Source: Stutzerimonas stutzeri
Lineage (GTDB): Bacteria > Pseudomonadota > Gammaproteobacteria > Pseudomonadales > Pseudomonadaceae
Length of the DNA: 64,000 bases
Direction of reading: 5' to 3'
Assembly (NCBI RefSeq): GCF_002909485.1
Contig: NZ_PPXG01000006.1
Location: forward strand, 62,001-126,000
Positions 45,414-55,168 of the stretch are shown here, piece by piece; positions within the stretch are counted from its first letter, which is position 1, and each line of letters starts with the position of its first letter. The position numbers and the translations under genes were made by a program. The notes under the pieces were generated by a model. That model saw only the letters and a program-made list of their open reading frames with translations, was not told where the DNA came from and did not search any database.

Positions 45414-45685
45414 GATGTCCTCCTGCAAAAGCTGAATGGCCAGCGTACCGCGGGCTCTATCCGGACAGCCAGCGTGCAGCCTCACCAAAGGGCGCCGTTG
45501 AGCGCCGCCATCAAAGCAGCGAGGATAGCGGCCAGATGTGCGGCAGCGCACAGTGACGGGGCAAAAACGACGACCGTCCGACTGCAGGACTGAAACTTGC
45601 AGCGCGTAACCTGTCGAAACCCTGTCTGGCTCCGTCGCAACGACGGGCTCGGCACGCAGCACGTAACGCAACATCGAGACCGATC

Positions 45686-46066
45686 ATGAACCACGCACTG
45701 CAAAAAATCGTTCTGCTCGTTGAAGATGAGCCGCATATCCTCAGCCTGCTTTCGGACTACCTGGCCAGCGAGGGCTATCAGGTGCTGGAAGCGGACAGTG
45801 CGCCCAAGGCCTTCGAAATCCTGGCGACCAAGCCGCACCTAGATCTACTGGTCACCGACTTCCGTTTGCCTGGCAATGTGTCGGGCGTGATGATTGCCGA
45901 GCCGGCGCTCAAACTGCGCCCCGATCTCAAGGTGATCTTCATCAGTGGCTACCCCATCGAGATCTTTGAGTCAGGCAGCCCCATCGCCCGCTCGGCCCCC
46001 GTGCTAGCCAAGCCCTTCGCCCTGGACACGCTGCGCAGCCAGATCCAGCAGTTGCTTGCCAGCTGA
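45686..46066 (+). CDS. Receiver-only response regulator
   Basis: A 126-residue CheY-like receiver domain and nothing else. The phosphoacceptor aspartate is in LLVTDFRLPG (about 54-63), the acidic pocket is in VLLVEDEP near 9-16, and the conserved lysine is in LAKPF near 108-112. No histidine kinase gene is nearby. Stand-alone receivers of this kind act through protein contact or relay phosphate in hybrid systems. It is divergent from the methyltransferase, 272 bp away, and ends at a shared bidirectional terminator. Confidence 0.86.
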   Translation: MNHALQKIVLLVEDEPHILSLLSDYLASEGYQVLEADSAPKAFEILATKPHLDLLVTDFRLPGNVSGVMIAEPALKLRPDLKVIFISGYPIEIFESGSPIARSAPVLAKPFALDTLRSQIQQLLAS

Positions 46067-46090
46067 TCAAGCCACGGCGCGGAAAAACGA

Positions 46091-46116
46091 AAAAGCCCGC
46101 ATAGCGCGGGCTTTTT
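46091..46116. terminator. Bidirectional terminator between the response regulator and fba
   Basis: AAAAGCCCGC (46091-46100) and GCGGGCTTTT (46106-46115) pair across a 5-nt loop, with A and T runs on the two sides. It works on both strands and lies between two convergent genes. Confidence 0.9.
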
Positions 46117-46132
46117 TACGTCTGGGTGAAGA

Positions 46133-47197
46133 TCAGTTGATCTTCGGGTCCAGCTCACCGTTGGCGTAACGCTGGAACATGCCTTCCAGGGAGATCGGCT
46201 TGATCTTGGAGGCATTGCCGGCCGTACCGAAGGCTTCGTAGCGAGCGATGCAGACGTCGCGCATGGCTACGACGGTTTTCGCCAGATACTTGCGCGGGTC
46301 GAACTCGCCGGGATGCTTGGCGAGGAATTCGCGGATCGCACCGGTAGACGCCAGGCGCAGGTCAGTGTCGATGTTGACCTTGCGCACGCCGTACTTGATA
46401 CCTTCGACGATTTCCTCGACCGGCACACCATAGGTTTCGCCAATCTCGCCGCCGTACTCGTTGATGATCTTCAACCAGTCCTGCGGTACCGAAGAGGAGC
46501 CGTGCATGACCAGGTGAGTTTCCGGAATGCGCGCGTGGATCGCCTTGATGCGGTCGATGGCCAGCACGTCGCCGGTCGGTGGCTTGGTGAACTTGTAGGC
46601 GCCGTGGCTGGTGCCGATGGCAATGGCCAATGCGTCGACCTTGGTCTTGGCGACGAAGTCGGCCGCCTCTTCAGGATCGGTCAGCAACTGGCTGTGATCC
46701 AGCTTTCCTTCGGCGCCGACGCCATCTTCTTCACCGGCCATGCCGGTCTCCAGGCTGCCCAGGCAACCCAGCTCGCCTTCCACGGAAACGCCACAGGCGT
46801 GAGCGAAGGCGACCGTCTGCTGGGTCACGCGCACGTTGTACTCGTAGTCAGCCGGGGTTTTGCCATCTTCCTTCAGCGAGCCGTCCATCATCACCGAGGA
46901 GAAGCCCAGCTGAATCGAGCGCTGGCAGATGTCCGGACTGGTGCCGTGGTCCTGGTGCATGCACACCGGGATGTGCGGGAATTCTTCGATCGCCGCCAGG
47001 ATCAGATGACGCAGGAACGGCGCACCGGCGTATTTGCGCGCACCGGCGGAGGCCTGGACGATCACCGGGGAGTCGGTCTTGTCGGCCGCTTCCATGATGG
47101 CGCGCATCTGCTCTAGGTTGTTGACGTTGAAGGCCGGCACGCCGTAGCCGAACTCGGCGGCGTGGTCGAGCATCTGGCGCATGCTGATGAGTGCCAT
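46133..47197 (-). CDS. fba: Fructose-bisphosphate aldolase, class II
   Basis: It cleaves or forms fructose 1,6-bisphosphate in glycolysis, gluconeogenesis and the Calvin-type carbon flow. The 354-residue protein shows zinc-ligand and substrate motifs: [12 protein letters not shown] near 81, [10 protein letters not shown] near 199 and [10 protein letters not shown] near 231. The ATG at 47197 was chosen because it yields [20 protein letters not shown], the family N-terminus. Upstream in-frame sequence has no support. It is downstream of pgk and epd on the same strand, with small lipoprotein genes between, so the order tkt-epd-pgk-fba of pseudomonads is kept. Confidence 0.96.
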   Translation of the reverse strand: MALISMRQMLDHAAEFGYGVPAFNVNNLEQMRAIMEAADKTDSPVIVQASAGARKYAGAPFLRHLILAAIEEFPHIPVCMHQDHGTSPDICQRSIQLGFSSVMMDGSLKEDGKTPADYEYNVRVTQQTVAFAHACGVSVEGELGCLGSLETGMAGEEDGVGAEGKLDHSQLLTDPEEAADFVAKTKVDALAIAIGTSHGAYKFTKPPTGDVLAIDRIKAIHARIPETHLVMHGSSSVPQDWLKIINEYGGEIGETYGVPVEEIVEGIKYGVRKVNIDTDLRLASTGAIREFLAKHPGEFDPRKYLAKTVVAMRDVCIARYEAFGTAGNASKIKPISLEGMFQRYANGELDPKIN

Positions 47198-47377
47198 GTT
47201 TTCCTTTCTCCCGGTCTGGGTCGTTTGATCGTGTAGAGCCTGCCGCAGTGGCCGACGCTGTTCAAGCGCCGCACCTGGGCGCGGCATTGTAGAGGCGGGA
47301 GCGGCAATTGCCAGCGTCCCGCCAGCGCTTTCAATCCAATGCCCCGCGCTAGCAAGGCAAACTGTACTCGTTAACCG

Positions 47378-47713
47378 CTAGATACTGATGAGCGACGCGC
47401 TGCAGCCATGGGCCAGCACCTTGTCGTCGGCTACGCGGTATACCAGCGCCTCGTTGCCCTTGTCGTGGAAGGCGACTACGCCATCGCTATAGAAACTGCC
47501 ACGCGTGGCAGGTTCCTTTCTGAGGGTGTGAATGCGCTCGCTATCGCCAACTTTCAGGTCGATAGCGGTTCGTTTGTCGTCGGCATAACGCCAGGCGATG
47601 TTCTGCTGACTCTGGCACTTCCAGCGCACGAATGGCGCGTCCGGACCGGACTGCCAGTGGCCACAACCGCCGAGCAGCAAAGCTGCGATCAGCATGGGCA
47701 GGCCTTTGTTCAT
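47378..47713 (-). CDS. MliC-like lipoprotein (C-type lysozyme inhibitor family)
   Basis: A 111-residue lipoprotein: MNKGLPMLIAALLLGGCGHW, lipobox LGGC with the cysteine at 17. The mature part has a WKCQSQQNIAWRYADDKRTA pattern followed by ...SFYSDGVVAFHDKGNEALVY and a second cysteine near the end. This fits the MliC family, a small beta-barrel with a disulphide that inhibits C-type lysozymes in the periplasm or outer membrane. The ATG was chosen to place the signal at the N-terminus. It lies between pgk and fba. Confidence 0.75.
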   Translation of the reverse strand: MNKGLPMLIAALLLGGCGHWQSGPDAPFVRWKCQSQQNIAWRYADDKRTAIDLKVGDSERIHTLRKEPATRGSFYSDGVVAFHDKGNEALVYRVADDKVLAHGCSASLISI

Positions 47714-47736
47714 TCCTTCTCCTTGGCTGACGGCGA

Positions 47737-47928
47737 TCAGGGGCAATCCTGCAAGCCGCCTTGTGTGATGGTCGGATCGCCTGTGGCCTGCATTTCGACA
47801 CGCTGGTCATGTTCGGCGGTCGGTCCGATCGCGGCAGGTGGGTCGAGCACCTGGCAGGCAGAATCCGACGCACTCCCGGCGCAACCGGCCAGGCCCAGGC
47901 AGCAAATAGCAACAACGGCATATCGCAT
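47737..47928 (-). CDS. Small lipoprotein
   Basis: A 63-residue protein beginning MRYAVVAICCLGLAGCAGSA; the lipobox LAGC places the lipidated cysteine at 16. The mature part contains two more cysteines (SACQV and LQDCP) but no recognised domain. AAAGGGGATGCACC precedes the ATG. A longer frame upstream is unsupported. The MliC-like gene follows after 23 bp, so the two may be co-transcribed, perhaps from the pgk promoter. Function unknown. Confidence 0.68.
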   Translation of the reverse strand: MRYAVVAICCLGLAGCAGSASDSACQVLDPPAAIGPTAEHDQRVEMQATGDPTITQGGLQDCP

Positions 47929-48059
47929 GGTGCATCCCCTTTCCTTGTTCCAGATAGAACAAAGACCACGGCGAGACGTCTGGGTTGCCCCGCGCACTGC
48001 CGGCACCGCGGATCCGGCGCCGACAGGCAAATACGTCGAGGTCACCTCGACTGCCTAAT

Positions 48060-49220
48060 TCAGCTCGCGCGCTGCTCCAGCACCTCGACCGCCGGCAGCA
48101 CCTTGCCTTCGACGAACTCGAGGAACGCACCACCACCGGTGGAAATATAGGAAATCTGCTCGGCCACGCCGTACTTGTCGATGGCCGCCAAGGTGTCACC
48201 ACCACCGGCGATCGAGAATGCCGGGCTCTGGGCAATGGCCTCTGCCAGCACCTTGGTGCCGTTACCGAACTGGTCGAACTCGAACACGCCTACTGGACCA
48301 TTCCAGAGAATAGTCTGCGAGGCCTTGAGCATTTCGCCGAACATGGCGGCGGTCTTCGGGCCGATGTCCAGGATCATGTCATCATCGGCGACGTCGGCAA
48401 TGGTCTTGACGGTGGCTTCGGCGGTTTCAGCGAACTCCTTGGCGACTACCACGTCCACCGGCAGCGGCACCGAGACCTTGGCGGCGATGGCCTTGGCGGT
48501 ATCCAGCAGGTCCGCCTCATACAGCGACTTGCCGACGTTGTAGCCGGCAGCGGCGAGGAAGGTGTTGGCGATGCCACCACCGACGATCAGCTGGTCGCAG
48601 ACGTCCGCCAGGGAGGTCAGCACGTCGAGCTTGGTGGACACCTTGGAACCAGCAACGATGGCGACCATTGGCTTGGCCGGGGTCTTCAGCGCTTTGCCCA
48701 GGGCGTCCAGCTCGGCTGCCAGCAGCGGGCCGGCGCAGGCCACCTTGGCAAACTTCGCAACACCATGGGTCGAGCCCTGAGCGCGGTGAGCGGTGCCAAA
48801 GGCATCCATGACGAAAATGTCACACAGAGCAGCGTACTTCTGCGCCAGCTCGTCGGTGTTCTTCTTCTCGCCCTTGTTGAAGCGCACGTTCTCCAGCAGC
48901 ACCAGTTCACCAGGCTGGACGTCAACGCCTTCCAGGTAGTCCTTGACCAGCTGGACTTCGCGGCCAAGCGCCTTGGACAGGTAGTCGGCGACCGGCTTGA
49001 GGCTGTCTTCCTCGCTGTAGACACCCTCTTCCGGGCGGCCCAGGTGCGAGCAGACCAGCACCGCCGCACCCTTCTCCAGCGCCAGCTTGATGGTCGGCAA
49101 CGAGGCCAGGATGCGCGCATCGCTCTTCACCGCGCCATCCTTCACCGGCACGTTGAGGTCCTCGCGGATCAGCACGCGCTTACCCTGGAGGTCGAGATCG
49201 ATCATCTTCAAAACGGTCAT
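48060..49220 (-). CDS. pgk: Phosphoglycerate kinase
   Basis: It interconverts 1,3-bisphosphoglycerate and 3-phosphoglycerate with ADP/ATP. The 386-residue length is normal. Visible features are the N-terminal [13 protein letters not shown] with the substrate-binding arginine and aspartate, [10 protein letters not shown] near 58, [12 protein letters not shown] near 145, and a nucleotide-binding [11 protein letters not shown] near the end. The start has no strong ribosome binding site but yields the usual [13 protein letters not shown]. It follows epd by 49 bp on the same strand. Confidence 0.96.
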   Translation of the reverse strand: MTVLKMIDLDLQGKRVLIREDLNVPVKDGAVKSDARILASLPTIKLALEKGAAVLVCSHLGRPEEGVYSEEDSLKPVADYLSKALGREVQLVKDYLEGVDVQPGELVLLENVRFNKGEKKNTDELAQKYAALCDIFVMDAFGTAHRAQGSTHGVAKFAKVACAGPLLAAELDALGKALKTPAKPMVAIVAGSKVSTKLDVLTSLADVCDQLIVGGGIANTFLAAAGYNVGKSLYEADLLDTAKAIAAKVSVPLPVDVVVAKEFAETAEATVKTIADVADDDMILDIGPKTAAMFGEMLKASQTILWNGPVGVFEFDQFGNGTKVLAEAIAQSPAFSIAGGGDTLAAIDKYGVAEQISYISTGGGAFLEFVEGKVLPAVEVLEQRAS

Positions 49221-49269
49221 GTTGGTCTTCCTTAAGGTCGAGAAGCAGCGATGTTCCAGGCGCGGGCTG

Positions 49270-50316
49270 CTAGATGCGATTGGCCACGCGCAAATAGTGG
49301 TCGGTGACGTCGAGCATGCGATTGGCAAAACCCCATTCGTTGTCGAACCAGGCCAGCAGATTTACCAGGCGCGGGCCCGACGCTCGCGTCAGACTGCCGT
49401 CGACGATCGCCGAATGCGGATCGTGATTGAAATCGCAGCTAGCGTGGGGCAGCTCGGTGTATGCCAGCAGCCCCTGCAAAGGCCCGCTTTCGGCAGCCTC
49501 GCGCAGCACCCGGTTGATCGTTCGCGCATCGGTATCACAGCCGGTCTGCAGTGTGATGTCCAGGCAGGACACGTTCACCGTGGGCACCCGCACCGCTTTG
49601 GCCTGAATCCGCCCCGAGAGTTCCGGAAGCAAACGTTCGATACCGCGCGCCAGGCCGGTGGACACCGGAATCACCGACTGGAATGCCGAACGCGTACGGC
49701 GCAGATCCTCGTGATGATAGGCGTCGATCACCGGCTGATCGTTCATCGCCGAATGGATGGTGGTGATCGAGGCGTACTCGATACCAACCGCATCGTTGAG
49801 CAGCTTGAGTAGCGGTACGCCGCAGTTGGTGGTGCAGGAAGCGTTGGAGACCAACCTCTCGGCGCCGGTCAGCTGGTGCTGATTGATGCCCATAACCACC
49901 GTAGCGTCGATGTCCGCCGCACTGGCCATAGGCTGGGAAAACAGCACTCGCGGCGCTCCAGCCGCAAGAAAGCGCTCACCGTCGGCGCGGCTGGTGTAAG
50001 CGCCGGAGCACTCCAGCACCAGGTCGACATCCAGCGCACGCCAGTCGATGGCTTCCGGCGTCGATTCACGCAGCACTTTTACGCAGTGCCCATTGAGATG
50101 CAGGCAGTCGCCGTCGACGCTCACCTCGCCTGGAAAGCGGCCATGAGTGGAGTCGAAACGAGTGAGGTACTCCAGGCTGGCCATGTCGGCCAGATCGTTG
50201 AGGGCAACGAATTGAAAATCGAAAGCTGCGCCGCGCTCGTAGAAAGCACGCAGCACGCAACGGCCGATGCGGCCGTAGCCGTTGAGGGCGACGCGATAGG
50301 GACGGGCGTTGGCCAT
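49270..50316 (-). CDS. epd: Erythrose-4-phosphate dehydrogenase (GAPDH family)
   Basis: It oxidises erythrose 4-phosphate to 4-phosphoerythronate, the first step of the DXP-dependent pyridoxal phosphate pathway. The 348-residue protein has the Rossmann motif [10 protein letters not shown] near residue 11 and the active-site [10 protein letters not shown] with the catalytic cysteine near 158. The H of [11 protein letters not shown] near 186 replaces the usual ITTVHAYT of GAPDH. This change, together with the location between tkt and pgk, points to Epd rather than a glycolytic GAPDH. ATG start after TAATAACCC. Confidence 0.92.
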   Translation of the reverse strand: MANARPYRVALNGYGRIGRCVLRAFYERGAAFDFQFVALNDLADMASLEYLTRFDSTHGRFPGEVSVDGDCLHLNGHCVKVLRESTPEAIDWRALDVDLVLECSGAYTSRADGERFLAAGAPRVLFSQPMASAADIDATVVMGINQHQLTGAERLVSNASCTTNCGVPLLKLLNDAVGIEYASITTIHSAMNDQPVIDAYHHEDLRRTRSAFQSVIPVSTGLARGIERLLPELSGRIQAKAVRVPTVNVSCLDITLQTGCDTDARTINRVLREAAESGPLQGLLAYTELPHASCDFNHDPHSAIVDGSLTRASGPRLVNLLAWFDNEWGFANRMLDVTDHYLRVANRI

Positions 50317-50360
50317 GGGTTATTAGTCGGTCCTGCGGGTGGAAAACCGCTTGGTGGTTC

Positions 50361-50408
50361 TCCACCCTACGCGGATGGGGCTTCGTAGGGTGGATGACAT
50401 GGTCATCC
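50361..50408. repeat. REP-like palindromic element between epd and tkt
   Basis: TCCACCCTACG (50361-50371) is a perfect inverted repeat of CGTAGGGTGGA (50384-50394) with a 12-nt loop. A second small dyad, GGATGAC-ATG-GTCATCC (50392-50408), overlaps it. Both lie in the intergenic gap. The GTAGGGTGGAT unit looks like repetitive extragenic palindromes of the P. stutzeri group. Confidence 0.6.
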
Positions 50409-50423
50409 ACCGCATCTTCGCAG

Positions 50424-52421
50424 TCAGTCCTCCAGCAGCTCTTCGGCGACGGCGAGGATGTTGTCGACGGTGAAGCCGAACTCCTCGAACAGCTGGTTGG
50501 CCGGGGCCGACTCGCCGTAGGTGGTCATGCCAATGATGCGACCGTCGAGGCCGACGTACTTGTACCAGTAGTCCGCGTGGGCCGCTTCAATCGCAATACG
50601 CGCGCCGACTTCGACCGGCAGCACGTGCTGCTTCCAGGAAGCATCCTGGGCATCGAACACGCTGGTGCAAGGCATCGAGACAACGCGCACCTTGCGGCCC
50701 TGCTCTGCCAGCTTGTCGGCAGCCTGCACCGCCAGGCTGACTTCCGAACCGGTGGAGATCAGGATCAGCTCCGGCTCGCCAGCGCAGTTCTTCAGGATGT
50801 AGCCGCCGCGGGCAATCGCCGCTTCAGTTTCGTTGTCACGAACGTGGAACGGCAGGTTCTGGCGCGAGAAGATCAGCGCGCTCGGCCCGTCCTTGCGCTC
50901 GACCGCATGCTTCCAGGCCACCGCGGATTCGACCGTGTCGGCCGGGCGCCAGGTGTCCAGGTTCGGCGTGGTGCGCAGGCTGGTCAGCTGCTCGATCGGC
51001 TGGTGCGTCGGGCCGTCTTCGCCCAGACCGATGGAGTCGTGGGTGAAGACGTAGAGCACACGCTGCTTCATCAGCGCAGACATGCGCACGGCATTGCGGG
51101 CGTACTCCATGAACATCAGGAAGGTCGCGCCGTAGGGGATCAGGCCGCCGTGCAGGGCGACGCCATTCATGATCGCGGCCATACCGAACTCGCGCACGCC
51201 GTAGTACATGTAGTTGCCCGAAGCATCTTCGGCGACCACCGGCTTGCAGCCCTTCCACAGGGTCAGGTTGGAGCCGGCGAGGTCGGCCGAGCCGCCGAGC
51301 AGTTCCGGCAACAGCGGGCCAAAGGCATTCAGGCAGTTCTGGCTAGCCTTGCGGCTGGCGATGGTTTCGCCCTTGGTGGCGACTTCACGAATGAACTCGG
51401 ACGCCTTCTCGGCGAAGTCGGCCGGCAGTTCGCCAGCCATGCGGCGCTTGAACTCGGACGCCAGCGCCGGAAATTCGGTCTCATAGGCGGCGAAACGCTT
51501 GTTCCACTCGTTTTCCGCGTCGGCGCCCTTCTGCTTGGCGTCCCATTCGGCATAGATGTCGGCGGGAATCTCGAACGGGCCATGCTTCCAGCCCAGCGCT
51601 TCACGGGTCAGAGCGATCTCGGCGTCGCCGAGGGCGGCGCCGTGGGACTCTTCCTTGCCCTGCTTGTTCGGCGAGCCAAAGCCGATGATGGTCTTGCAGC
51701 AGATTAGCGTCGGACGGTCGCTCTTGTGCGCGGTTTGCAGAGCGATCTGGATTTCTTCTGCATCATGGCCGTCGACATTGCGAATCACCTGCCAGCCGTA
51801 GGCCTCGAAGCGACGCGGGGTGTCATCGGTAAACCAGCCGTGCACTTCACCGTCGATGGAGATGCCGTTGTCATCGTAAAAGGCGATCAGCTTGTTCAGC
51901 CCAAGGGTGCCAGCCAGCGAGCAGACTTCATGGCTGATGCCTTCCATTAGGCAGCCATCGCCCATGAACACGTAGGTGTTGTGGTCGACGATCTTGTGTC
52001 CGTCGCGGTTGAACTGCGCGGCCATGACCTTTTCCGCCAGCGCGAAACCGACGGCATTGGCCAGGCCCTGACCCAACGGGCCGGTGGTGGTCTCGACGCC
52101 CGCGGTATAGCCGAACTCCGGGTGACCCGGAGTCTTGCTGTGCAGCTGACGGAAGCTCTTCAGGTCTTCAATGGACAGGTCATAGCCGGTCAGGTGCAAC
52201 AACGAGTAGATCAGCATCGAGCCGTGGCCGTTGGACAGCACGAAACGATCGCGGTCCGCCCATAGCGGGTTGGTCGGGCTGTGCTTCAGGTGATCGCGCC
52301 AGAGAACCTCGGCGATGTCCGCCATGCCCATGGGGGCACCCGGGTGGCCGCTGTTGGCTTTCTGCACGGCATCCATGCTGAGGGCGCGGATGGCATTGGC
52401 TCGCTCACGACGGCTGGGCAT
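50424..52421 (-). CDS. tkt: Transketolase
   Basis: A thiamine-diphosphate enzyme of the pentose phosphate pathway, 665 residues. Visible features are [20 protein letters not shown], a [17 protein letters not shown] motif near 65, [15 protein letters not shown] near 114, and the cofactor-binding [13 protein letters not shown] near 155. [21 protein letters not shown] residues lie near 460. It is the first gene of the run tkt-epd-pgk-fba on this strand, with a REP-like element between it and epd. Start context GCAGGAGATTCAGCG is good. Confidence 0.97.
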   Translation of the reverse strand: MPSRRERANAIRALSMDAVQKANSGHPGAPMGMADIAEVLWRDHLKHSPTNPLWADRDRFVLSNGHGSMLIYSLLHLTGYDLSIEDLKSFRQLHSKTPGHPEFGYTAGVETTTGPLGQGLANAVGFALAEKVMAAQFNRDGHKIVDHNTYVFMGDGCLMEGISHEVCSLAGTLGLNKLIAFYDDNGISIDGEVHGWFTDDTPRRFEAYGWQVIRNVDGHDAEEIQIALQTAHKSDRPTLICCKTIIGFGSPNKQGKEESHGAALGDAEIALTREALGWKHGPFEIPADIYAEWDAKQKGADAENEWNKRFAAYETEFPALASEFKRRMAGELPADFAEKASEFIREVATKGETIASRKASQNCLNAFGPLLPELLGGSADLAGSNLTLWKGCKPVVAEDASGNYMYYGVREFGMAAIMNGVALHGGLIPYGATFLMFMEYARNAVRMSALMKQRVLYVFTHDSIGLGEDGPTHQPIEQLTSLRTTPNLDTWRPADTVESAVAWKHAVERKDGPSALIFSRQNLPFHVRDNETEAAIARGGYILKNCAGEPELILISTGSEVSLAVQAADKLAEQGRKVRVVSMPCTSVFDAQDASWKQHVLPVEVGARIAIEAAHADYWYKYVGLDGRIIGMTTYGESAPANQLFEEFGFTVDNILAVAEELLED

Positions 52422-52517
52422 CGCTGAATCTCCTGCGGGGGTGTACGTAGAAAAAGGCGGCCATTTTCCCCTACCGAGGGCAGCCGGGGCAATGACTGAA
52501 TGGCCTGGCCAGCGCCG

Positions 52518-53456
52518 TCAATCCAACAGCTCGACGCCTTGACTGGTCACATCCGGTAGGTGTTCGAGCAGGTAGTCGCGCATGCGCATCAGGGTCGCCG
52601 ACTCATCACCGCCGCTCGGCCAGACCAGGTAATAGCTGTCGCCGGACTTCACCGCCTGATCAAAGGGCAACACCAAGCTGCCGCGCTGCAGCTCGGCACC
52701 GACCAATGCGAGGTCGCCGATCGAGACCCCGTGCCCCTGCGCCGCGGCAGAAATACCCAGCTCGAGGGTGTCGAAGAGTTTGCCTTGCTGCCAGGCGATC
52801 TGATCCGCCCGCCCGGTACGCTGCAACCAGCGCCGCCAGTCACGACAATCACGCGAGGGATGGATGAGTTCAGCCTCGGCCAGCTGCTGCGTGGTCCAGG
52901 GCATCGCACCCAGCAACTCCGGCGCACAGACCGGCACCAGCCACTCGTCGAATAGCTTTACCCGCCGCCAATCGGCGGGAAAACCACCATTGCCGAGCAG
53001 AATGGCGCAGTCGAACGGCTCGCTGTTGAAATCCACCGCATCCAGATCCATCCAGGCGCTGGTGAGCTGCACACGATTTTGCGGATTGGCTACCTGAAAG
53101 CCTTCCAGCGTGCCCAGTAGCCAACGCATGGTCAGCGTCGACGGCGCCTTGAGGCGCATCGCGCCCCGCTGACGGGTGACGGCCACGCAAGCGTTTTCGA
53201 TGGTACGAAAACCGATCTTCAGCTCCTGCGCCAGCAGCCGTCCCGCATCGGTTAGCAGCAGCCGGGAGCCACGCCGCTCGAAAAGCTGGCAGCCAAGGTG
53301 CTCTTCAAGCGCTTTTACATGCCGACTGATCGCGCTCTGGGTGATGAACAGACTTTGCGCCGCCTGAGTGAATGAACCGAAGCGCGCGGCTGCCTCAAAG
53401 GCGCGGAGCGCATAAAGAGGCGGCATGCGCGGGTGTTCGACGGCAGATTCTGGCAT
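52518..53456 (-). CDS. LysR-family regulator, GcvA-like
   Basis: A 312-residue regulator with an N-terminal helix-turn-helix (about 10-70, including FGSFTQAAQSLFITQSAISR) and a C-terminal effector domain. The PPLYALRAFEAAARFGSF start is typical of the GcvA subgroup. It is divergent from the Fe(II)/2OG oxygenase and LysE genes and most likely controls them. Its ligand is unknown, but an amino acid is probable because the target genes suggest amino-acid hydroxylation and export. It lies beside the tkt gene in the same direction, 96 bp away. Confidence 0.82.
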   Translation of the reverse strand: MPESAVEHPRMPPLYALRAFEAAARFGSFTQAAQSLFITQSAISRHVKALEEHLGCQLFERRGSRLLLTDAGRLLAQELKIGFRTIENACVAVTRQRGAMRLKAPSTLTMRWLLGTLEGFQVANPQNRVQLTSAWMDLDAVDFNSEPFDCAILLGNGGFPADWRRVKLFDEWLVPVCAPELLGAMPWTTQQLAEAELIHPSRDCRDWRRWLQRTGRADQIAWQQGKLFDTLELGISAAAQGHGVSIGDLALVGAELQRGSLVLPFDQAVKSGDSYYLVWPSGGDESATLMRMRDYLLEHLPDVTSQGVELLD

Positions 53457-53590
53457 GACTAAAACTCATCCTTATCGGGTGTTTTTTCCATTTTTCAATC
53501 CTTCGCTGCATCCCAATACTGCGCCAGCAAAGGCCCGAGTCCAAGCGCGCCCGAGGCCCTGCCATGCCAAAAGACTCAGGAAAGGATGCC

Positions 53591-54487
53591 ATGCAAAGCA
53601 AATATTACGAGACGCTTCTAGCCAATGCGGTTGAGAAAGGCGCCCTGCAGCATGAGCAAATAGGCCGGCTCCTGAACTTCAGGTTGTTCGGCAACAAAAA
53701 AGGCTTCATGACACTCGAGAACCTGCCTATAGGCGACATCCCTCCCACACCACAGAGCCGCGACCATCTTTGCAAGCCCGACGACAGCAGCGAGCGACTG
53801 CTGCTGCAAGCCACCGCACTGCTTGGCGAGCCGGTCGGCTACCTGCAGGAGTCCGACGGCTGCATCGTCAACAACTTTTTCCCTCAGCAGGCCCATTCTC
53901 GCGGGGCAACCTCGGACAGCTTCGACACCGAACTGGACCTGCATACGGAAAACGCCTTTCACGCTGTGCTGCCTGACTATTTGGTCCTGCTCTGCCTGCG
54001 CCAGGATCCGGACGCGGAGGCTGTCACCTACATCGCTTCGATCGAACGCATTCTCGAACGCCTGACCTTCGAGGAACAGTCGTTCTTCCTCACCGAACCC
54101 TACAACTTCCTCTCCGACTACGGCCCCACTGAAAAGAACCAGCGCATCGACATCAACCGCCATCAGACCGTGCTTTACGGCGACCCGGATGCACCCTTCT
54201 TTCGCTTCGACCCGCAATTCATGCTGGCCTTCAGCAGCCGCGCACAACACCTGATGGACAAGCTGCGCGCCATTGCGTGGGAGGTGGTCGAGCCGGTGCG
54301 CCTGAACCGAGGCGACATGCTGATCATCGACAACCGCCGTACCGCCCATGCCCGCAGCCCATTCAGCGCGCGCTTCGACGGTAGTGATCGCTGGATCCAG
54401 CGCGCCTTCGCCATTACTAATCCGAATTTCTATGCAGAACGTCTGGGCAAACGCAGCCGGGTGTTCGGCCTGGTGACCGAATTATGA
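53591..54487 (+). CDS. Fe(II)/2-oxoglutarate-dependent oxygenase, clavaminate synthase/amino-acid hydroxylase-like
   Basis: A 298-residue non-haem iron oxygenase. The facial triad is visible: H118 and E120 in LHTENAFH, and the distal histidine H253 in RRTAHARSPF. R267, 14 residues after H253, would hold 2-oxoglutarate. The HTE motif, the CLRQDPDAEAVT segment and the TAHARSPF segment match, from memory, free-amino-acid hydroxylases such as arginine, asparagine or lysine hydroxylases (VioC/AsnO group). The ATG at 53591 has AGGAAAGG before it. A second in-frame ATG at 53564 is possible. The stop overlaps the LysE start. Substrate unknown; a free amino acid is likely. Confidence 0.82.
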   Translation: MQSKYYETLLANAVEKGALQHEQIGRLLNFRLFGNKKGFMTLENLPIGDIPPTPQSRDHLCKPDDSSERLLLQATALLGEPVGYLQESDGCIVNNFFPQQAHSRGATSDSFDTELDLHTENAFHAVLPDYLVLLCLRQDPDAEAVTYIASIERILERLTFEEQSFFLTEPYNFLSDYGPTEKNQRIDINRHQTVLYGDPDAPFFRFDPQFMLAFSSRAQHLMDKLRAIAWEVVEPVRLNRGDMLIIDNRRTAHARSPFSARFDGSDRWIQRAFAITNPNFYAERLGKRSRVFGLVTEL

Positions 54488-55086
54488 ACGCCACCTATCT
54501 CGCCTTCGCCGCCGCAGTTGCCCTGCTGATCGCCTCCCCCGGCCCGGTGGTGGCCCTGGTGGTAGCCGACGCCCGCCGCCGTTGGCCGCTGTGGACGATT
54601 CTCGGCGGCGCGGTGTCTGCGCAGATACTGATGATCGCTGCACTGGTGATGATCTACCTGGCCCTGGACCTCGACCCGCTGGTGCTCGAAGCCGGACAGA
54701 TACTGGGTGGCCTTTACCTGATTTGGCTGGGCTGTGACGGCCTGTGTGGCGGTCGCAGTGAAACCACCACGCCAACACGCAGCGAAGCACACTACTTCTG
54801 GCGTGCCATGGCGGTAGGCCTGTCCAACCCCAAGGACATCCTGTTCTTCCTCGCCTTTCTGCCTGGCTTCATCCTGCCCGCGCAGCCGTTCGCCCCGCAG
54901 GCGACGGTGCTGATCGTAATCTGGGCGGTGATCGATCTGAGCATTCTGCTGGCCTACAGCCTGCTCTCCCGGCGCCTGGCGGGCGAAGGATTGATCCAGC
55001 GCCTACTGGATATCCTGCCCAACTACTTCCTCATCGGGCTTGGCCTGGTGTCTTGCACGCTAGGGCTGTCTCGCCTGCTGCAGTAA
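54484..55086 (+). CDS. LysE-family amino acid exporter
   Basis: A 200-residue inner-membrane protein with about six spans and the LysE/RhtB signature near the N-terminus (AVALLIASPGPVVALVVADA). A conserved AVGLSNPKDILFFLAFLPGF lies near 108. LysE proteins export amino acids or homoserine lactones. Translation is coupled to the oxygenase by ATGA, so it probably exports the hydroxylated product or its precursor. The pair is divergent from a LysR gene, a common layout for LysE exporters and their regulator. Substrate is inferred. Confidence 0.88.
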   Translation: MNATYLAFAAAVALLIASPGPVVALVVADARRRWPLWTILGGAVSAQILMIAALVMIYLALDLDPLVLEAGQILGGLYLIWLGCDGLCGGRSETTTPTRSEAHYFWRAMAVGLSNPKDILFFLAFLPGFILPAQPFAPQATVLIVIWAVIDLSILLAYSLLSRRLAGEGLIQRLLDILPNYFLIGLGLVSCTLGLSRLLQ

Positions 55087-55100
55087 CCCTGCTCTCATCA

Positions 55101-55130
55101 GGGCAATATCAAAACTTTTTGATATTGCCC
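55101..55130. promoter_or_regulatory. Perfect 30-bp palindrome upstream of the ArsR-methyltransferase gene
   Basis: GGGCAATATCAAAA (55101-55114) and TTTTGATATTGCCC (55117-55130) are exact reverse complements with a 2-nt centre. The palindrome lies 39 bp before the ArsR-methyltransferase start and 14 bp after lysE. It could be an operator for the neighbouring ArsR regulator of the metK operon, or a terminator for lysE, or both. The A/T-rich arms are unusual for this G/C-rich genome. Confidence 0.65.
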
Positions 55131-55168
55131 TTGCTGTACGAAAAGTGACCGACTAGACTGCGCCGCTT

